A stretch of DNA of 64,000 nucleotides, taken from the NCBI GenBank assembly GCA_038373885.1, contig JAWZYV010012361.1, forward strand, positions 62,001-126,000. The letters are read 5' to 3'. Below, one piece after another: positions 20,845 to 31,745 of this stretch. Source of the DNA: Cheiracanthium punctorium (taxonomy: Eukaryota > Arthropoda > Arachnida > Araneae > Cheiracanthiidae). A program made the position numbers and the translations under genes. Below the pieces are notes generated by a model, which had not been told where the DNA came from, did no database searches, and was given only the letters and a program-made list of their open reading frames with translations. Position 1 is the first letter of the stretch, and every line of letters starts with the position of its first letter.

Positions 20845-22517
20845 AATTGAAGTGCAAAGATTATCCCACCTTCTTCAGAGATTTCAAAGGATATATTTGC
20901 AAGAGTATTTGTAATTGGCAAATTTTTAAATTAAAGAAAACAGTATAAGAAGAAATGAAAATGTAAAATTTGTTCTTTAAATAGTTTACAAACTTCCATG
21001 ACTTCAACATTTCATTAAAAAATTCAAATATTTTAATGTCAAATTTTTTTTCACGAGTAAACGTACAACCTAGTTTCAAAAATATGAATTAGCTATTTAA
21101 AATGAGAATCTGTTTTCCAAAATAACGTAATGAATTTTTAATTTTTAATGTTTATGGAAACATTCGGCACCAAAATGTTATATTTTACAAATTTATCAAA
21201 CATTTTTCGTTTGCATTTAGATACCCTTCAATAAACTTGCAGAAATGAATAAGTAAGCAGCATAAAAAAATTACTGCGTTTCAATAAAATTAAGTTATTG
21301 TGAAAATAAACTAAGCTGATTAAATTAGATGACACCGAAAGCATAACAAATACTTTATAAATTAGGCCAGAATAAAATCTATAAGCGCGATTAATACCTA
21401 TCTTCATAAAATTTGATAATATATGTAGGATATGAATTAATGATGAATCTAAAAAAAAAGGAAATTTATGACAGTAGAATAAATAAAATGCCGTACGTTC
21501 TATTGAACTACGAATTGTTTATTACAATATGTATTTCATATATATGTATATAACTTTTGTAAAATATTAGCTTTACGTACTTAAAATACCAATATATAAA
21601 TATTCTCTTATATTCTTCTCCAGCAATTACCCCCAAGTTTATATACTCTTCTCCTGCCCCTGATCATCCTTTTAAAAAAGTTTCATCATAAATGAGACTT
21701 TTATGACGAAAGGCTGAAATTTCGTATCTCACCTCATGAGTATAAAGGCGCATTTTACTAATTGGGAATTTTTTCTTACGAGGGCTGTATACAAATTAAG
21801 AACTAAATTTACTAGATTTAAAAGGCGTATAACTTTTGTAAAGAAGTATAACTTTTTGAAAATTTACTTGATACATTTTTTTAATGCAATCTTTCTTCGT
21901 ACCTTATTTTGAACATTTTTACAAGTTACATTGCCCACTTATCTCTAATAGAGTGTTGCCACCTTTTTGGGACACCCTGGACGTGAATACACACAGACGC
22001 ACACGTTCTCCTATGGTGGAAAACGAGGACCATGTTTCTTTGCCGTCCTCCGAGGGGAATTTTAAAAGAATGTGAGCGTCATAGTATAACAATTAAGTGA
22101 TAGATCACACACACACACACACACATATATGTGTGTGTGTTACGGAAAAATGTTTGATAAATTTGTAAAATATAACGTTTTGGTGCCGAATGTTTCTATA
22201 AACATTAAATATTCAAAATTCATTATGTTATTTTGGAAAACAGATTCTCACTTTAAACAGCTAATTCATAGGGTGGAAAAACGTAATATTTTTAAAACTA
22301 GGTTATGTGTTTGCTCATGAAAAAAAGAATTGACTTGAATTTTTTAGTAAAATGTTGATGTCATGGAAGTTTATAAACTAACTAAAGAACAAATTTTACA
22401 CTTTCATTTCTTCTTATACTGTTTTCTTTACTTTCAATATTTATCACTTATAAATACTCTTGCAAATATATCCTTTGAAATCTGCGAAGGGGTTGGGATA
22501 GTCTTTGCACTTCAATT
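20845..22517. mobile_element. 1.67-kb element with ~360-bp inverted arms (fold-back type)
   Basis: The left arm 20845-21205 and right arm 22143-22517 are inverted copies. The ends read AATTGAAGTGCAAAG and CTTTGCACTTCAATT. Inner landmarks include ATTCGGCACCAAAATGTTAT against TTTTGGTGCCGAATGT. The centre contains a mariner-like arm fragment (about 21640-21985, ending TTTTGGGACACCCTGG) and a CA microsatellite. No transposase frame is visible. It could be one fold-back transposon or two opposed copies of one repeat; the abrupt symmetrical ends favour the former. Confidence 0.65.
22107..22141. repeat. (CA)n/(TG)n microsatellite
   Basis: About nine CA units, then TATATATGTGTGTG, forming a small palindrome at the inner edge of the right arm. 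Confidence 0.85.
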
Positions 22518-22526
22518 ATATATACC

Positions 22527-22530
<4 letters not shown>

Positions 22531-22571
<41 letters not shown>

Positions 22572-22580
22572 CATATATAC
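22531..22580. repeat. (AT)n microsatellite
   Basis: An interrupted AT run with ATGTATATATATATACATAT symmetry. Confidence 0.88.
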
Positions 22581-22925
22581 ATTAGAGTGGGCCAAAAACA
22601 TTATTTTTAAAGTCGCTATTCTAATAGTGCAGAAAGGGTTCTCTGTAGGTTCAATAAAGACGGTGTAAAATATTATTTTGATTAGATAATATCATCTGCG
22701 TCGGCATCGGACTTGAATTTTTGGAAATTGGGTAAAAATTGACTATTTTTACTCGTGGTGGAAAACATAATTATTTTTTGCTGTTGTTATTCTAATTTTG
22801 CGGAAAAAGAGCACGCTGTGTTTAGTAAGGTAAGTGAAAAATATTTTTCCGATCAAATAATATCTTCTGCATCGGCATCGCACTTTAAATTACGTAATTT
22901 TTGACGGAAAATGCATTTTTTGATG
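22575..22925 (+). repeat. Dispersed repeat with two ~175-bp tandem units (copy 1)
   Basis: The phrase ATAATATCATCTGCGTCGGC recurs as ATAATATCTTCTGCATCGGC about 170 bp later, each preceded by TTCTAAT...GCGGAAA or GCAGAAA text. An inverted copy covers 46150-46411 and 47082-47145, where it is interrupted by a mariner-type MITE. No conserved coding frame; the frame 22853-23056 is not supported. Confidence 0.72.
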
Positions 22926-25370
22926 TTTGCAATTTTTTTCTTTGTGACAGGAAGAGAGAGGAAGTGGGGAGAATTTAATTCTTCCACTTTTGTTCGCTGC
23001 TGGAATTTCATTGTCAATACCGTTAAGTCACATGGAGCAATTATGATTAACCACACCGTTAATTATGTGTGGTAGTGTGTTTAGGAGCATGCGATTAAAA
23101 AAAAAAAAGGAAAAACGTTGCACTAATAATTTTTGAATGCGCGTTTAAATTAGAGTTTTCCTTTCCTTTTATTTTATTTCTTTTTTTTTTTATAGATTTT
23201 TTTAATAGCATTGTTAATAGGTATTGCATCAAGGTTTAGTACATGGAACACATTTGAAAGCCCAAATGATCTTTATTAATTAATTAACATACCTACATAT
23301 GAAAATATGTTGGTTGCCGTTTCTTTAATTGTTTGAGTTTTGCGCCGAAACTGGAAATAAATAACCGATTTTCTTGAAAATTGTAGAAATTATATCAACT
23401 AAAATGTAGTTCATATCGGTAAAAAAACAAGCACCTTCAATGTCATTTTAAGTAAAGTACTGGAAACGATTCATTCATGCTGAACAAATTTGGAAAGGTC
23501 TCTGTAATATATAGTAGATCATACCACTATAGCTTTTAAACAAGAAAAGAAGGCATTTCACAAAGAAGCATGTACAAAAGCAACAGATTTCATTGAATAT
23601 AACCGAATATTTAGAAGGAATATTTCACAACTTCTAGCGATCGGCTGTGACAGCATATCTGTTAATACAAGATAGAAATGTGGTATCATTCTGTGTTTGG
23701 AAATTGAAACTTGCTAGGTCTTTGCAATGTCATCTTCATTTTAATGAGCTAGACATAAGTCCACTGTTTGAAATTTTGAAATTATTAAGTACTGCACGCT
23801 TAAATCTATTGATTAAAACTAACACTCATTTATTGATTAAATTTCTTATCGGCCGATTTAAATCCTTTTACGCCAAAAAATACTCATTCAAGACAATACT
23901 TTGTGAATGCCTCAATTCGCCCCAGCACTCCCCATCTGCTATATTCTATTTAACTCATTTTCCGCAAAAATCTTGTCTAACTGGAGAATTCTGTCTGTCT
24001 CTTCTACCCCACTACCCATATCCTATTACTGTCACGTGACCACGCGGATAACGGTTCATAGTAAAAAACGCGGCCAGGCCATAGTTGTGTGTGTATTCCG
24101 CTGGTGATAGTTTTATGTTATATCCGAAAACCAAATGCATCTTTTTCATATTCAGAGTTGTGAAATAAATTCAGCCTAGATATGGAGGAGATGCTTTAGG
24201 TAAAGATTTCGCTTTAATGACATAGTTTCTTACGATTGGATTATAAAAAACTGTTGTAAAACAAATGAAGTTAGGATATCTCCACCCAAAGTGAGTGAGT
24301 AGTATTTTACCTTTTTCATGTCAATAAATTGGGTTGCTTCTTTAATTAAATCTCACAGCTGGTTTAACCATGATTGCATTTCTATATTCTGACTGTACAG
24401 TGGATTCGTTTTATAACGAGAGACTATAGTGAAATTATATTCTATTTATTAACAAAATACTTTTTATAGTGTATTAAGATATATGTAATGTATTTGCCTT
24501 GATTTAAAATTTATTTTCTCGGGCTTATAATAATAGATTACAGCTCTGATAATAAAAAATGAAGAAAACAAATCATTCAATATATTACTAAAAAACAGCA
24601 AATTTTAATAAAACACCCTTTTTCTAGCTTAAAATAATAATCTTAATTGAGTACAGATATGTTAATTAAAAAGGGCTGATTTTGCAAAAACGCTCATTCT
24701 ATAGCTTAAATAATAATCATAATTGAGTACAGTTATATTAATCAAAAACGGACAGACACTCCTCATTTTTGATTATTATTTAGCCTAAATGGAGCTGTTG
24801 TATAATGCTCAAAAATTGAGAATTTTTTACTCCATTGATTTTTGTCGATTAATGGAGCAAATTTTACTCAATCGGGAGAATGGCTGTTTGAAGTCAAAAA
24901 TTGAGTAAAAATATACTCCGTTTGATTATTATTTTACTCAATAGATTTAAGCGTGTGGAAAGCGTGATTTAAAGGTGGATGAAAAATAGTTAGTGGAAAT
25001 ACATGAAGCGGTTTGACTAGATAATTGTTCTAATGATCTGGATATTCTTGTACTGTTACCATTATTACATTTATGCTGGATGACTCTGGGAAACAGAGTT
25101 TTTACTCTGTATATCAGTTCTCTAACAATTTGATTAAAGTTGAAACAAGTATGTGATTTTATCTTGAAAGTTTAATCTTCAAATTGTTTTAATATAAAGG
25201 CTAATCACTCGCTGAATGATGGAGCCAATCATGGGTGGAATGCTATTTCTATATAAAGATATTTACCTAAAAATCAGATCTCAAAAATGTTGTTGATGGA
25301 GTAATTTTTCGATAGTCATTACTTGCACAGCCTGAGAATATCTTCCTCTGTATCTTGATGGACAAAGACC
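22926..25370. other. Long AT-rich stretch, no gene recognised
   Basis: The longest frame, 23647-24039 (130 aa), has no recognisable domain and typical AT-shadow composition. Around 24700-24960 there is a diffuse internal repetition of TTGAGTAAAA/TTTTACTCAA phrases in both orientations. The 23990-24110 segment is less AT-rich but has no identifiable exon. Confidence 0.5.
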
Positions 25371-25539
25371 ACACACCATAGATCTTGCTGCACCCTGTGT
25401 AAGGAAGTCTTGATCTAGAGAGTCATCACCATGTAAAGTTTACTATAATCAGTGACTATTACTTCTCCACCAATCCTGGTTTTAATTTAACTGTTGAATT
25501 AAAATCCTCTGAAGAAGGATTAAAAAAAACTAACTAGGA

Positions 25540-25671
25540 GTTAATTGACTTTTCATGTCACACTCAAGCAGTAGAAGAGTCAGTGAATGCAGTGATAGAA
25601 GCATCGGCTAAAATTATGGGTTCAGACAGGGTTTCTTCGCGTGAAGACACGCAAAAAAGCAAACTCGTCTT
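25540..25671 (+). pseudogene. C-terminal fragment of the same unassigned protein family as 8940-10068
   Basis: Translation gives LIDFSCHTQAVEESVNAVIE followed by ASAKIMGSDR. The CHTQAVE motif followed by a V-x-EAS segment matches the C-terminus of the pseudogene at 8940-10068 (CHTQAVEGCVRLVSEAS). The fragment stops where a hAT element inserts at 25681. The upstream protein is not recognisable, so this is a short relic. Confidence 0.62.
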
Positions 25672-25680
25672 AGACTAACT

Positions 25681-26152
25681 CAGGGGTTCCCAAACTTTTT
25701 TCCCCCGCGGCACCCTTGTCAGGCTAAAAGCATTTTACGGCACCCTTTTCAGGCTAAAAACTTTCACGGCAGAATTCCTTTAAAGCAATATGAATATGAA
25801 GGTTTGAATGAAGCAGTTTAGATACATTTTACGTTATTTTTTGTTTGTTTGTTTATAGGGCTAACTATCAAGAAAGTACTCTCTTGCGAAAGGGATATAG
25901 AATTTTGACAATACCTCCATTTCAGGGAGTTCCTATAAAAGAGAGGCTACAGGACAGTCTTGAACTTGACTGAAATATTTTTGTTTGAGCCCACTTAGTG
26001 ATCGGCTTGGCTCACTTTCTTGGGGATACCGGTTCAGAAGAAATTATTTGATTATACTCCACCAAAACGCTTTGCTTGATTATCTCCATGGCACCCCTGG
26101 CATACGCCCGTGGCACCCTAGGGTGCCGCGGCACCGAGTTTGGGAACCTCTG
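25681..26152. mobile_element. 472-bp hAT MITE with CAGGGGTTCCCAAACTTT ends
   Basis: It starts CAGGGGTTCCCAAACTTTTT and ends GAGTTTGGGAACCTCTG. A perfect 8-bp duplication GACTAACT flanks it at 25673-25680 and 26153-26160. CAGGGGTTCCCAAACT is a classical hAT terminus. GGCACCC repeats sit just inside both ends. No transposase is encoded; the 78-aa minus frame 26012-26248 crosses the right end. Confidence 0.95.
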
Positions 26153-26212
26153 GACTAACTCATTGCACTCAGATTTATACACGGTGTTTCGTGAAAATTC
26201 ATAATCCCTTAA

Positions 26213-26562
26213 CCCACTTTTTGCCACTTTTCTATACACAGGACACATTTAATCCATTTGTGCCCAGATATTTTTGCGACTTTTTTTGATCTTTGCTGAA
26301 ATCAGCAATGATAGATAAAATTTCTAATGTTAGTTTCTTCACCAACGGATGATTTCTTTTAAAATCATTATGTATAAAATTAAAATGTCAACATCCTACT
26401 TGGTCATGTTAAAATATTTTGTGGAGTTTAGGTTCAATACTCCTGAATAAAGGCTAGGAAAAATAAAGAACGTTTTCGACTGATAGCGGAAATGCCGTCA
26501 CAAAAAAGGGACACTCGGCATAAATGGGTATTGCTTAAAACAAAGATCCTGCTAAAAATGGG
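26213..26562. mobile_element. piggyBac-type MITE pair, one nested in the other
   Basis: Outer: TTAA (26209-26212), CCCACTTTTTGCCA ... TGCTAAAAATGGG, TTAA (26563-26566). Inner: TTAA (26249-26252) then TCCATTTGTGCCCAG ... CATAAATGGGT ending about 26530, with a decayed right TTAA. TTAA duplications with CCC...GGG ends are the piggyBac signature. The inner element matches the better-preserved one at 30386-30661 in opposite orientation, for example ACATCCTACTTGGTCATGTT. The outer boundary assignment is less certain. Confidence 0.65.
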
Positions 26563-27012
26563 TTAAAGTGTTACATTCGAGGAAAAGTTCGAGATACACG
26601 TCTATACTCTAAGCATTGGTTTAGAGTACAGACGATTTTATAAGATATTCACATTCTTTTCTTGATCGATTAAGCCTGAATTCTATCACAAGTCTAGTTT
26701 CACGCCTTTTCCTGTATATTAGATGCTCTTACGCTTCTCACATCGGCATGAGAGAACATTGTGTAGTTAACATATTCTTATCAAATCTTGTGTTGTACTG
26801 TTTGGTATTGAATTATATTTCACCGTTTTGTAGCAATTAGCAATTATTTAATAATTCTCAAGCAAAGAAATCTTTCTTATGTCATAATTCATTAATAATA
26901 CTGGGGAACAGCAATTTTGTTGTCTTAGAGCTGTGACTTGTTTTTGAATCACTTTTGGCCCCTGTATCCAAAAGTAACCGTAGTTTTTGTCTGTCACGTC
27001 AACTTTCTAAGA
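26563..27012. other. AT-rich spacer, nothing recognised
   Basis: No coding similarity or clear repeat. Confidence 0.4.
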
Positions 27013-27154
27013 TACAGGGTACCCCAAAATGTGCAGAAAAAGAAAAATAAAGGGAAAAGATCCCAAATATATAGTTACTACAAGTTAAATTGTATTAATA
27101 CACATAGAAAAACTTATTTACCAAGTAGTAAACATACATATTAAGGCAAAATTT
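27013..27154. repeat. Fragment related to the mariner-like fold-back arm
   Basis: TACAGGGTACCCCAAAA at 27013 equals the tip of the 17087 element. The similarity fades downstream and no right arm is present. Confidence 0.5.
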
Positions 27155-27325
27155 TCCGTTTGTACTTTTTCTGGAATGTTTAATCTGTGGACATTCTTGC
27201 TTTATGCTCCAACAATAGTCAGCCATCATATGTAGATCCCCTCTTCCTTGATAGCGTGATTCCGTGATCTTCAAATCTTGATGAAATCACTCACCCTGCT
27301 CATGACTGACGGGGGGAACGTCCGG
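27155..27325 (-). pseudogene. Fragment of a multi-copy uncharacterised protein (EQGE-FHQDLK family)
   Basis: On the minus strand one frame reads VSHEQGE, stop, FHQDLKITESRYQG, DLHMMADYCWSIKQECPQI, HSRKS. I recognise this as the tail of a protein repeated in many arthropod genomes and probably spread by a transposon. I cannot assign a function. One stop interrupts the conserved block, and the C-terminal basic region runs toward the mariner-like fragment. Confidence 0.55.
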
Positions 27326-27332
27326 GATATAA

Positions 27333-27427
27333 AAATAAAAACGAGATTGTGTGTGTGAGGCCATTGTTATTTAAAACTAAATAAAACGAGATTGTGTGTG
27401 TGAGACCATTCTTATTTAAAACTAAAT
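27333..27427 (+). repeat. 45-bp tandem duplication
   Basis: ACGAGATTGTGTGTGTGAGG begins at 27341 and recurs with one change at 27386. Both units continue with TTATTTAAAACTAAAT. Confidence 0.85.
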
Positions 27428-27664
27428 ATTCCAAAATCTGCAAAATTATTTACTATATAATATATCAAAAAAATAATTAACTCATGTAGAAATTACTTAA
27501 TACATAATTTTAATTAACAAGCAATTGGCAATTCTAAGATCATCAGAAAGAATAAATATTTGAAGAATTTTTTTTATAATACAAAAGGAAAAATAAACAC
27601 AAGTTCAAAGCTAATCCTAAATATTTCAAAATTTCTTATTATTATGAGAAATACAAAGTTTCCA

Positions 27665-27960
27665 AAAGTAATCACTAGATGGCGACACCATTCATTTCCA
27701 GAGCGGATCGAATTTTGAACCCCGTATGAAGTCTACGAGCATGCGCACTGAATGGTACCGAAGTAGCCCCATCGGGGGCTAGACGCTTGTGGATATAAAG
27801 AGGCACCTGGAGTTTCATGCCGGGGGCGGTTGACATTCCAAACGATAAAGGAGATCGGTGGTCATTCATTTTTAGTGAGATGAGTTAAGAACTTTTAGAA
27901 GAAAACTGGGGATAAATTGCTTTTGAGAATGTCGACATTGGATGTAGGTACTGGAGAAGC
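27665..27960 (-). promoter_or_regulatory. GC-richer, promoter-like island (orientation uncertain)
   Basis: This block is clearly richer in GC and CpG than its surroundings. Read on the plus strand it has GATATAAAGAGG near 27791 (TATA-like), followed about 30 bp later by GGGGGCGGTTGACATTCC, and an AAAACTGGGG / TGGATGTAGGTA donor-like step near 27940. The 64-aa minus frame 27675-27869 covers it but shows no known domain. It could equally be the U3 region of an unrecognised LTR. No coding exon is visible nearby. Confidence 0.25.
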
Positions 27961-28126
27961 GATGCGATATCTCTTTATTTATTGATTTGTGAGTCGAATT
28001 CAATGTTGTTACGAGAGGTAATTTTATCATTTTACTTAATAGGGATGGAGTTTTTAATAGTTGGGATTAGATTTTTCTCACAGTTTTTTCGGGTTAGCTG
28101 ATCATCTATAATTTGCCAGGTGTGGG

Positions 28127-28690
28127 GAAAAAACGCGAATAGTAAAAACGCCCAAATGATTAATTTTTACTAAAAATTGGACACAAACTTTCTTTGATTT
28201 GTAATGTACACGAGGAATATATTTAATTGGAACTTACGTAAAATTTCTTTTGTTTTGCGGTAAAGGGGTAAACTTTCATGCTTAGTAGATCTGGGAGTGA
28301 GAAAGCTATTGTTATTAGGGTTTCCTAAGCACGTAAATAATATGAACCATAGGGGAAGCGTCGGGAGGGGGGCACAAGGGGTCACGTACCCTCCCTTGTG
28401 CCCCCCCCCCTCAAAATTCGTCTCAAAATTTTTTTAAATAAAAGTTTGATTGAAAATTTGAAAAAACTTCGTTTTTCTGCTCTTAAATTCGATATGTGCC
28501 CCCCCCGCAATCCTTTCCTGTGCCCCTCCAAAATTTCAGTAGGTCTGGAAGCAGTGATAACTCTTCCTTACTGTTAGAGTTAGGTTTTCGTAAGCGTATA
28601 ATACGTATTATTCATAGCAGGAGTTTCGGGGGGAGGTGCAGGGGGACCGTCACCACCAACATCGTCTCAGACTCTTTTAAACAATCTTTT
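28127..28690 (-). repeat. Dispersed repeat with G/C homopolymer runs (copy 1)
   Basis: Inverted relative to the copy at 44850-45590. Shared landmarks are CGTGTACATTACAAA / TTTGTAATGTACACG, the GACCTACTGAAATTTTG phrase, and GGGGGCAC/GTGCCCCC runs next to TTTGAGACGAA. No coding frame is conserved; frames at 28170-28385 and 28496-28723 lie within it. Confidence 0.72.
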
Positions 28691-28949
28691 AAAGCAATGT
28701 TATTAGGTCTTCTTAATAAATAAGTTTTCAAATACGAATAAAATATGTAATTATCAGTATAATGACAAAAAAAAAATACCCTTTCTTACATAAGAGAAGA
28801 ATGGGATATGTCTCTTACTACTTACAAGCATGCATCGCAAGAATGAATGCAGGTTCAGGAAACCATCCTGTATTGTATTAGTTGCTGCATTACTTTAGTA
28901 ATGAGAAATATAAAACTAATTCATTATAAACTGTTTATGTGGGATTTAA

Positions 28950-29358
28950 CCCTTTAACGCGCAGTGTATCCGCTCCGGGAACGCCAAACTCTGACGTTTT
29001 GACTGTTGCCAGTCACGAAGAATAGATTGGATTTCTATAAAAGTAGTGGCGGGTAACATAGCTCCACGAGAATCCTTTACTTTTTAGCACGTCATTTCCC
29101 GTACAAAAATTGTCACGATTATTTTTAACAGCACTGACATCTGCCGAAAGATGGAAGAACGCGAGAATAGCTGGACAGATTGGCCAATGCTGAAAAAAGG
29201 ACAGCCTTTCGCACAGCCAGCTGTCGTCAAAAAAGGATATCTAGATCTGTGGCACGCGATGAACGTTTCTATCGTCCGCCATCTTGCTGGTAGTTAAGTC
29301 AAGCGATGGCAACGGCTGCCCTTTTTTAAGCATTGGGAAAGGGTTGCGCCTCAAAGGG
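28950..29358. mobile_element. 409-bp piggyBac-type MITE
   Basis: Flanked by TTAA at 28946-28949 and 29359-29362. It begins CCCTTTAACGCGCAG and ends TTGCGCCTCAAAGGG, imperfect inverted repeats with CCC...GGG tips. Internal sequence is less AT-rich than the flanks and carries repeated GATTGGCCAATGCTGAAAAA- and CAGCC-type text on both halves. No transposase is present. Confidence 0.82.
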
Positions 29359-29395
29359 TTAATATCAGATATATTAATTCTAGATTTTTTAAAGT

Positions 29396-29422
29396 AATAT
29401 ATATATATATATATATATATAT
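29396..29422. repeat. (AT)n microsatellite
   Basis: About 13 AT units just right of the piggyBac-type MITE. Confidence 0.88.
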
Positions 29423-29929
29423 GAAGCAAAAATGAATAACTATAAAGAAAATTATTAAATAAATAGTAGTTTTCTGCAGTAAGTTGGCCTGCAAAGGGTT
29501 TACTGACTTATATTCTAACTAGAAAATATAACTATGACTTAAAAAACGAAGGTTAAAAAAATTTAATTCTTAAATTTAAAAAGTAATAGAAAACAGCCAG
29601 TCAAAAACAACATAGTTTTCAAGTGAACAATAATATACTTTTATCTATGGTCATAAAACGAATTAGGAGCCTTTTACAAACGCCAGCAGAAAAAGATAGT
29701 ACTGTATTAAAGTTGAAGTTATTTTTACATTTTAATTAATTAATTATTATTTTGTAATGAAAGTTTTCTTTTAGACTTAAATTATTCTGTTTTGAAATAA
29801 ACTATAAAATTTAAATCCAAAAGTGTTATACTATAATTTTTTTTTTAATAAACCCCCCCAAAAAACCCCAAATACCTAATAAAACCCACCTGGGATGGTT
29901 TTTATAAAAAAAAAACCGGGTTTTTTAAA
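29423..29929. other. AT-rich spacer, nothing recognised
   Basis: No coding frame or clear repeat until the C- and A-rich edge of the nested hAT complex. Confidence 0.4.
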
Positions 29930-30385
29930 ACCCTGGAGAATGGAGGTGTCACCCCCCCCGCCCATGAGGAATTTTTTGCCATACAAAATGTATATTCTTC
30001 ACTCCGTTATCACACACACATATTCATGTATGTGTTTTTCAGAGTTGGGCAGTATCGCTAATACATCTATTTTCAAAATATATTTGCGTCTTGTATATTT
30101 CGTATTTTCACTTGTAAAAAACAAAGTATTTTGAGAATGTATTTTAAAACATATTTTCATTGTATCTTGTATTTTCAAAATACAAAAAAATACATTTTAT
30201 ATTCTGACATTAAATTAATCGTAACACCACAGATTGCTCAGATAGCATGTGCAAATGAAAATCATAAAATCGCTGACTTTCACCCCCCCCCCCCCTCTCT
30301 TGATGCAATTTATGAGTCGCACCAGAATTACACGCAGTATTGTCACTGAAGAAGTGTTAGGATCTCTCGTGATCTTTAAATTTAA

Positions 30386-30661
30386 CCCATTTATGCCTAG
30401 CGTCTCTTTTTTGGGACGGCATTTTCGCTATTAGTCGAAAACGTTATTTATTTTTCCTATCCTTTATTCATGAGTATTTAGCCTCAACTCTACAAAATAT
30501 TTTAACATGACCAAGTAGGATGTTGATAGTTCGATTTTTATGCATAAGGATTTTAAAAGAAATCATGCCTTGTTCAAGAAGTTGACATCAGAAATTTATC
30601 TATTATTTCTGATATCAGTAAAAATCGAAGAAAGTCGCAAAAATATCCAGGCACAAATGGG
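30386..30661. mobile_element. 276-bp piggyBac-type MITE
   Basis: TTAA at 30382-30385 and 30662-30665. Ends CCCATTTATGCCTAG and CAGGCACAAATGGG are inverted repeats. It matches the inner element near 26253-26530 in opposite orientation. It has no coding capacity. Confidence 0.9.
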
Positions 30662-30899
30662 TTAACTAAACAGGAAAGGGAAAGAGAAGCCTTTCATACT
30701 CCTGTTTAAAACACAAACAGTATATTTGTCTAGGAATGTTTCTAAATTCCCACTGTATATGAAACCAAAAGTAGTAAACATATTTTTAGGTAGTATTTAT
30801 TAGCTTCTTTAAAGGGATTTTCGAAATGTGTTGCGAAGTTCTAGAAAAATAAGGCTGCCAGTATTTCTATAGTAGTATAATGGATTCTTGGTTATTGTG

Positions 30900-30990
30900 A
30901 TTAAGAGACAAAGATACACGAAGGCTGTCAGCCGTAGGAGGGATGCCTTGGTTGGGGAACTTTTTAAGGAGTAATAACTTTTTAAGGGGG
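30900..30990 (-). mobile_element. SINE body fragment
   Basis: GGAGGGATGCCTTGGTTGGG and the nearby GCATTCGCGTTACATATGG resemble the inverted body of the SINE at 38645-38960 and 44090-44215. No tRNA head is present. Confidence 0.4.
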
Positions 30991-31531
30991 CATTCGCGTT
31001 ACATATGGAGTGAAACACACCAAATTTCAGACCATTAGAGCGACAGCTTCCCGTAATGAATGGGGTGAATCAAATTTCCATTCTAGATGATTTTGAAACC
31101 TTTTGCACAAATCTTAGTTAAAATGTTTCCAAATTTTGTCTGTAGATGGAAATGAAAATGTTAAGGAGCAGTGTCAGTTGTGAAAGCTGAAAACTTAGAT
31201 AATATGCAAAATATTTAAATTTACGATAAATTCTAAAACTCACTGAAAAGACAAAACTTGAATTTTTTTTATGCTGTGATTTAGCTGAGTATTTATATTC
31301 AAACGTTCAACTGAAATCAATAAGTAATAAATATTATATGTAGAGGTTTATTTTAGGCACTGAGACTTTTGGAAATTAAAGTTTTTATAAACGATTTTGA
31401 GACAAACGACTATTCATTGTTCACATTCTGAAATTGCATATTTTTCATTGCGTTTTCAGTATTAATGCAATTTCTCAGAAATGGTCGGTTTCGGATGTTA
31501 GCGCTATAAAAGTAAAATTTTGAAAGGCAAC

Positions 31532-31564
<33 letters not shown>

Positions 31565-31575
31565 AGCACCTCTTC

Positions 31576-31745
31576 CAAAGGCCGTAACCCAGGAGGGGGG
31601 AACAAGGGGTTTTGCCCCCCCCCCGAAATTTAAAATTTTGTCAACAAAACAATCATAAGGAAGCCTTTTAGTGAAAAATTGAGCCTTTTTCACCTTTTGG
31701 TCCCCTCCCCCCCCCCCCCGAAATTTGTTTCTGGGTACGGCCCTG
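31576..31745. mobile_element. 170-bp hAT MITE with G/C runs
   Basis: It begins CAAAGGCCGTAACCCAGG and ends CTGGGTACGGCCCTG, inverted repeats of hAT style. CTCTTC on the left and TTCTTC on the right are probably a decayed target duplication. The core has long C runs. An adjacent A run (31532-31563) lies just outside the left end. Confidence 0.68.

Noticed and set aside
23647..24039. 130-aa frame as a gene
   Set aside because: No recognisable domain, AT-driven leucine/serine/phenylalanine-rich composition, and no splice or promoter context.
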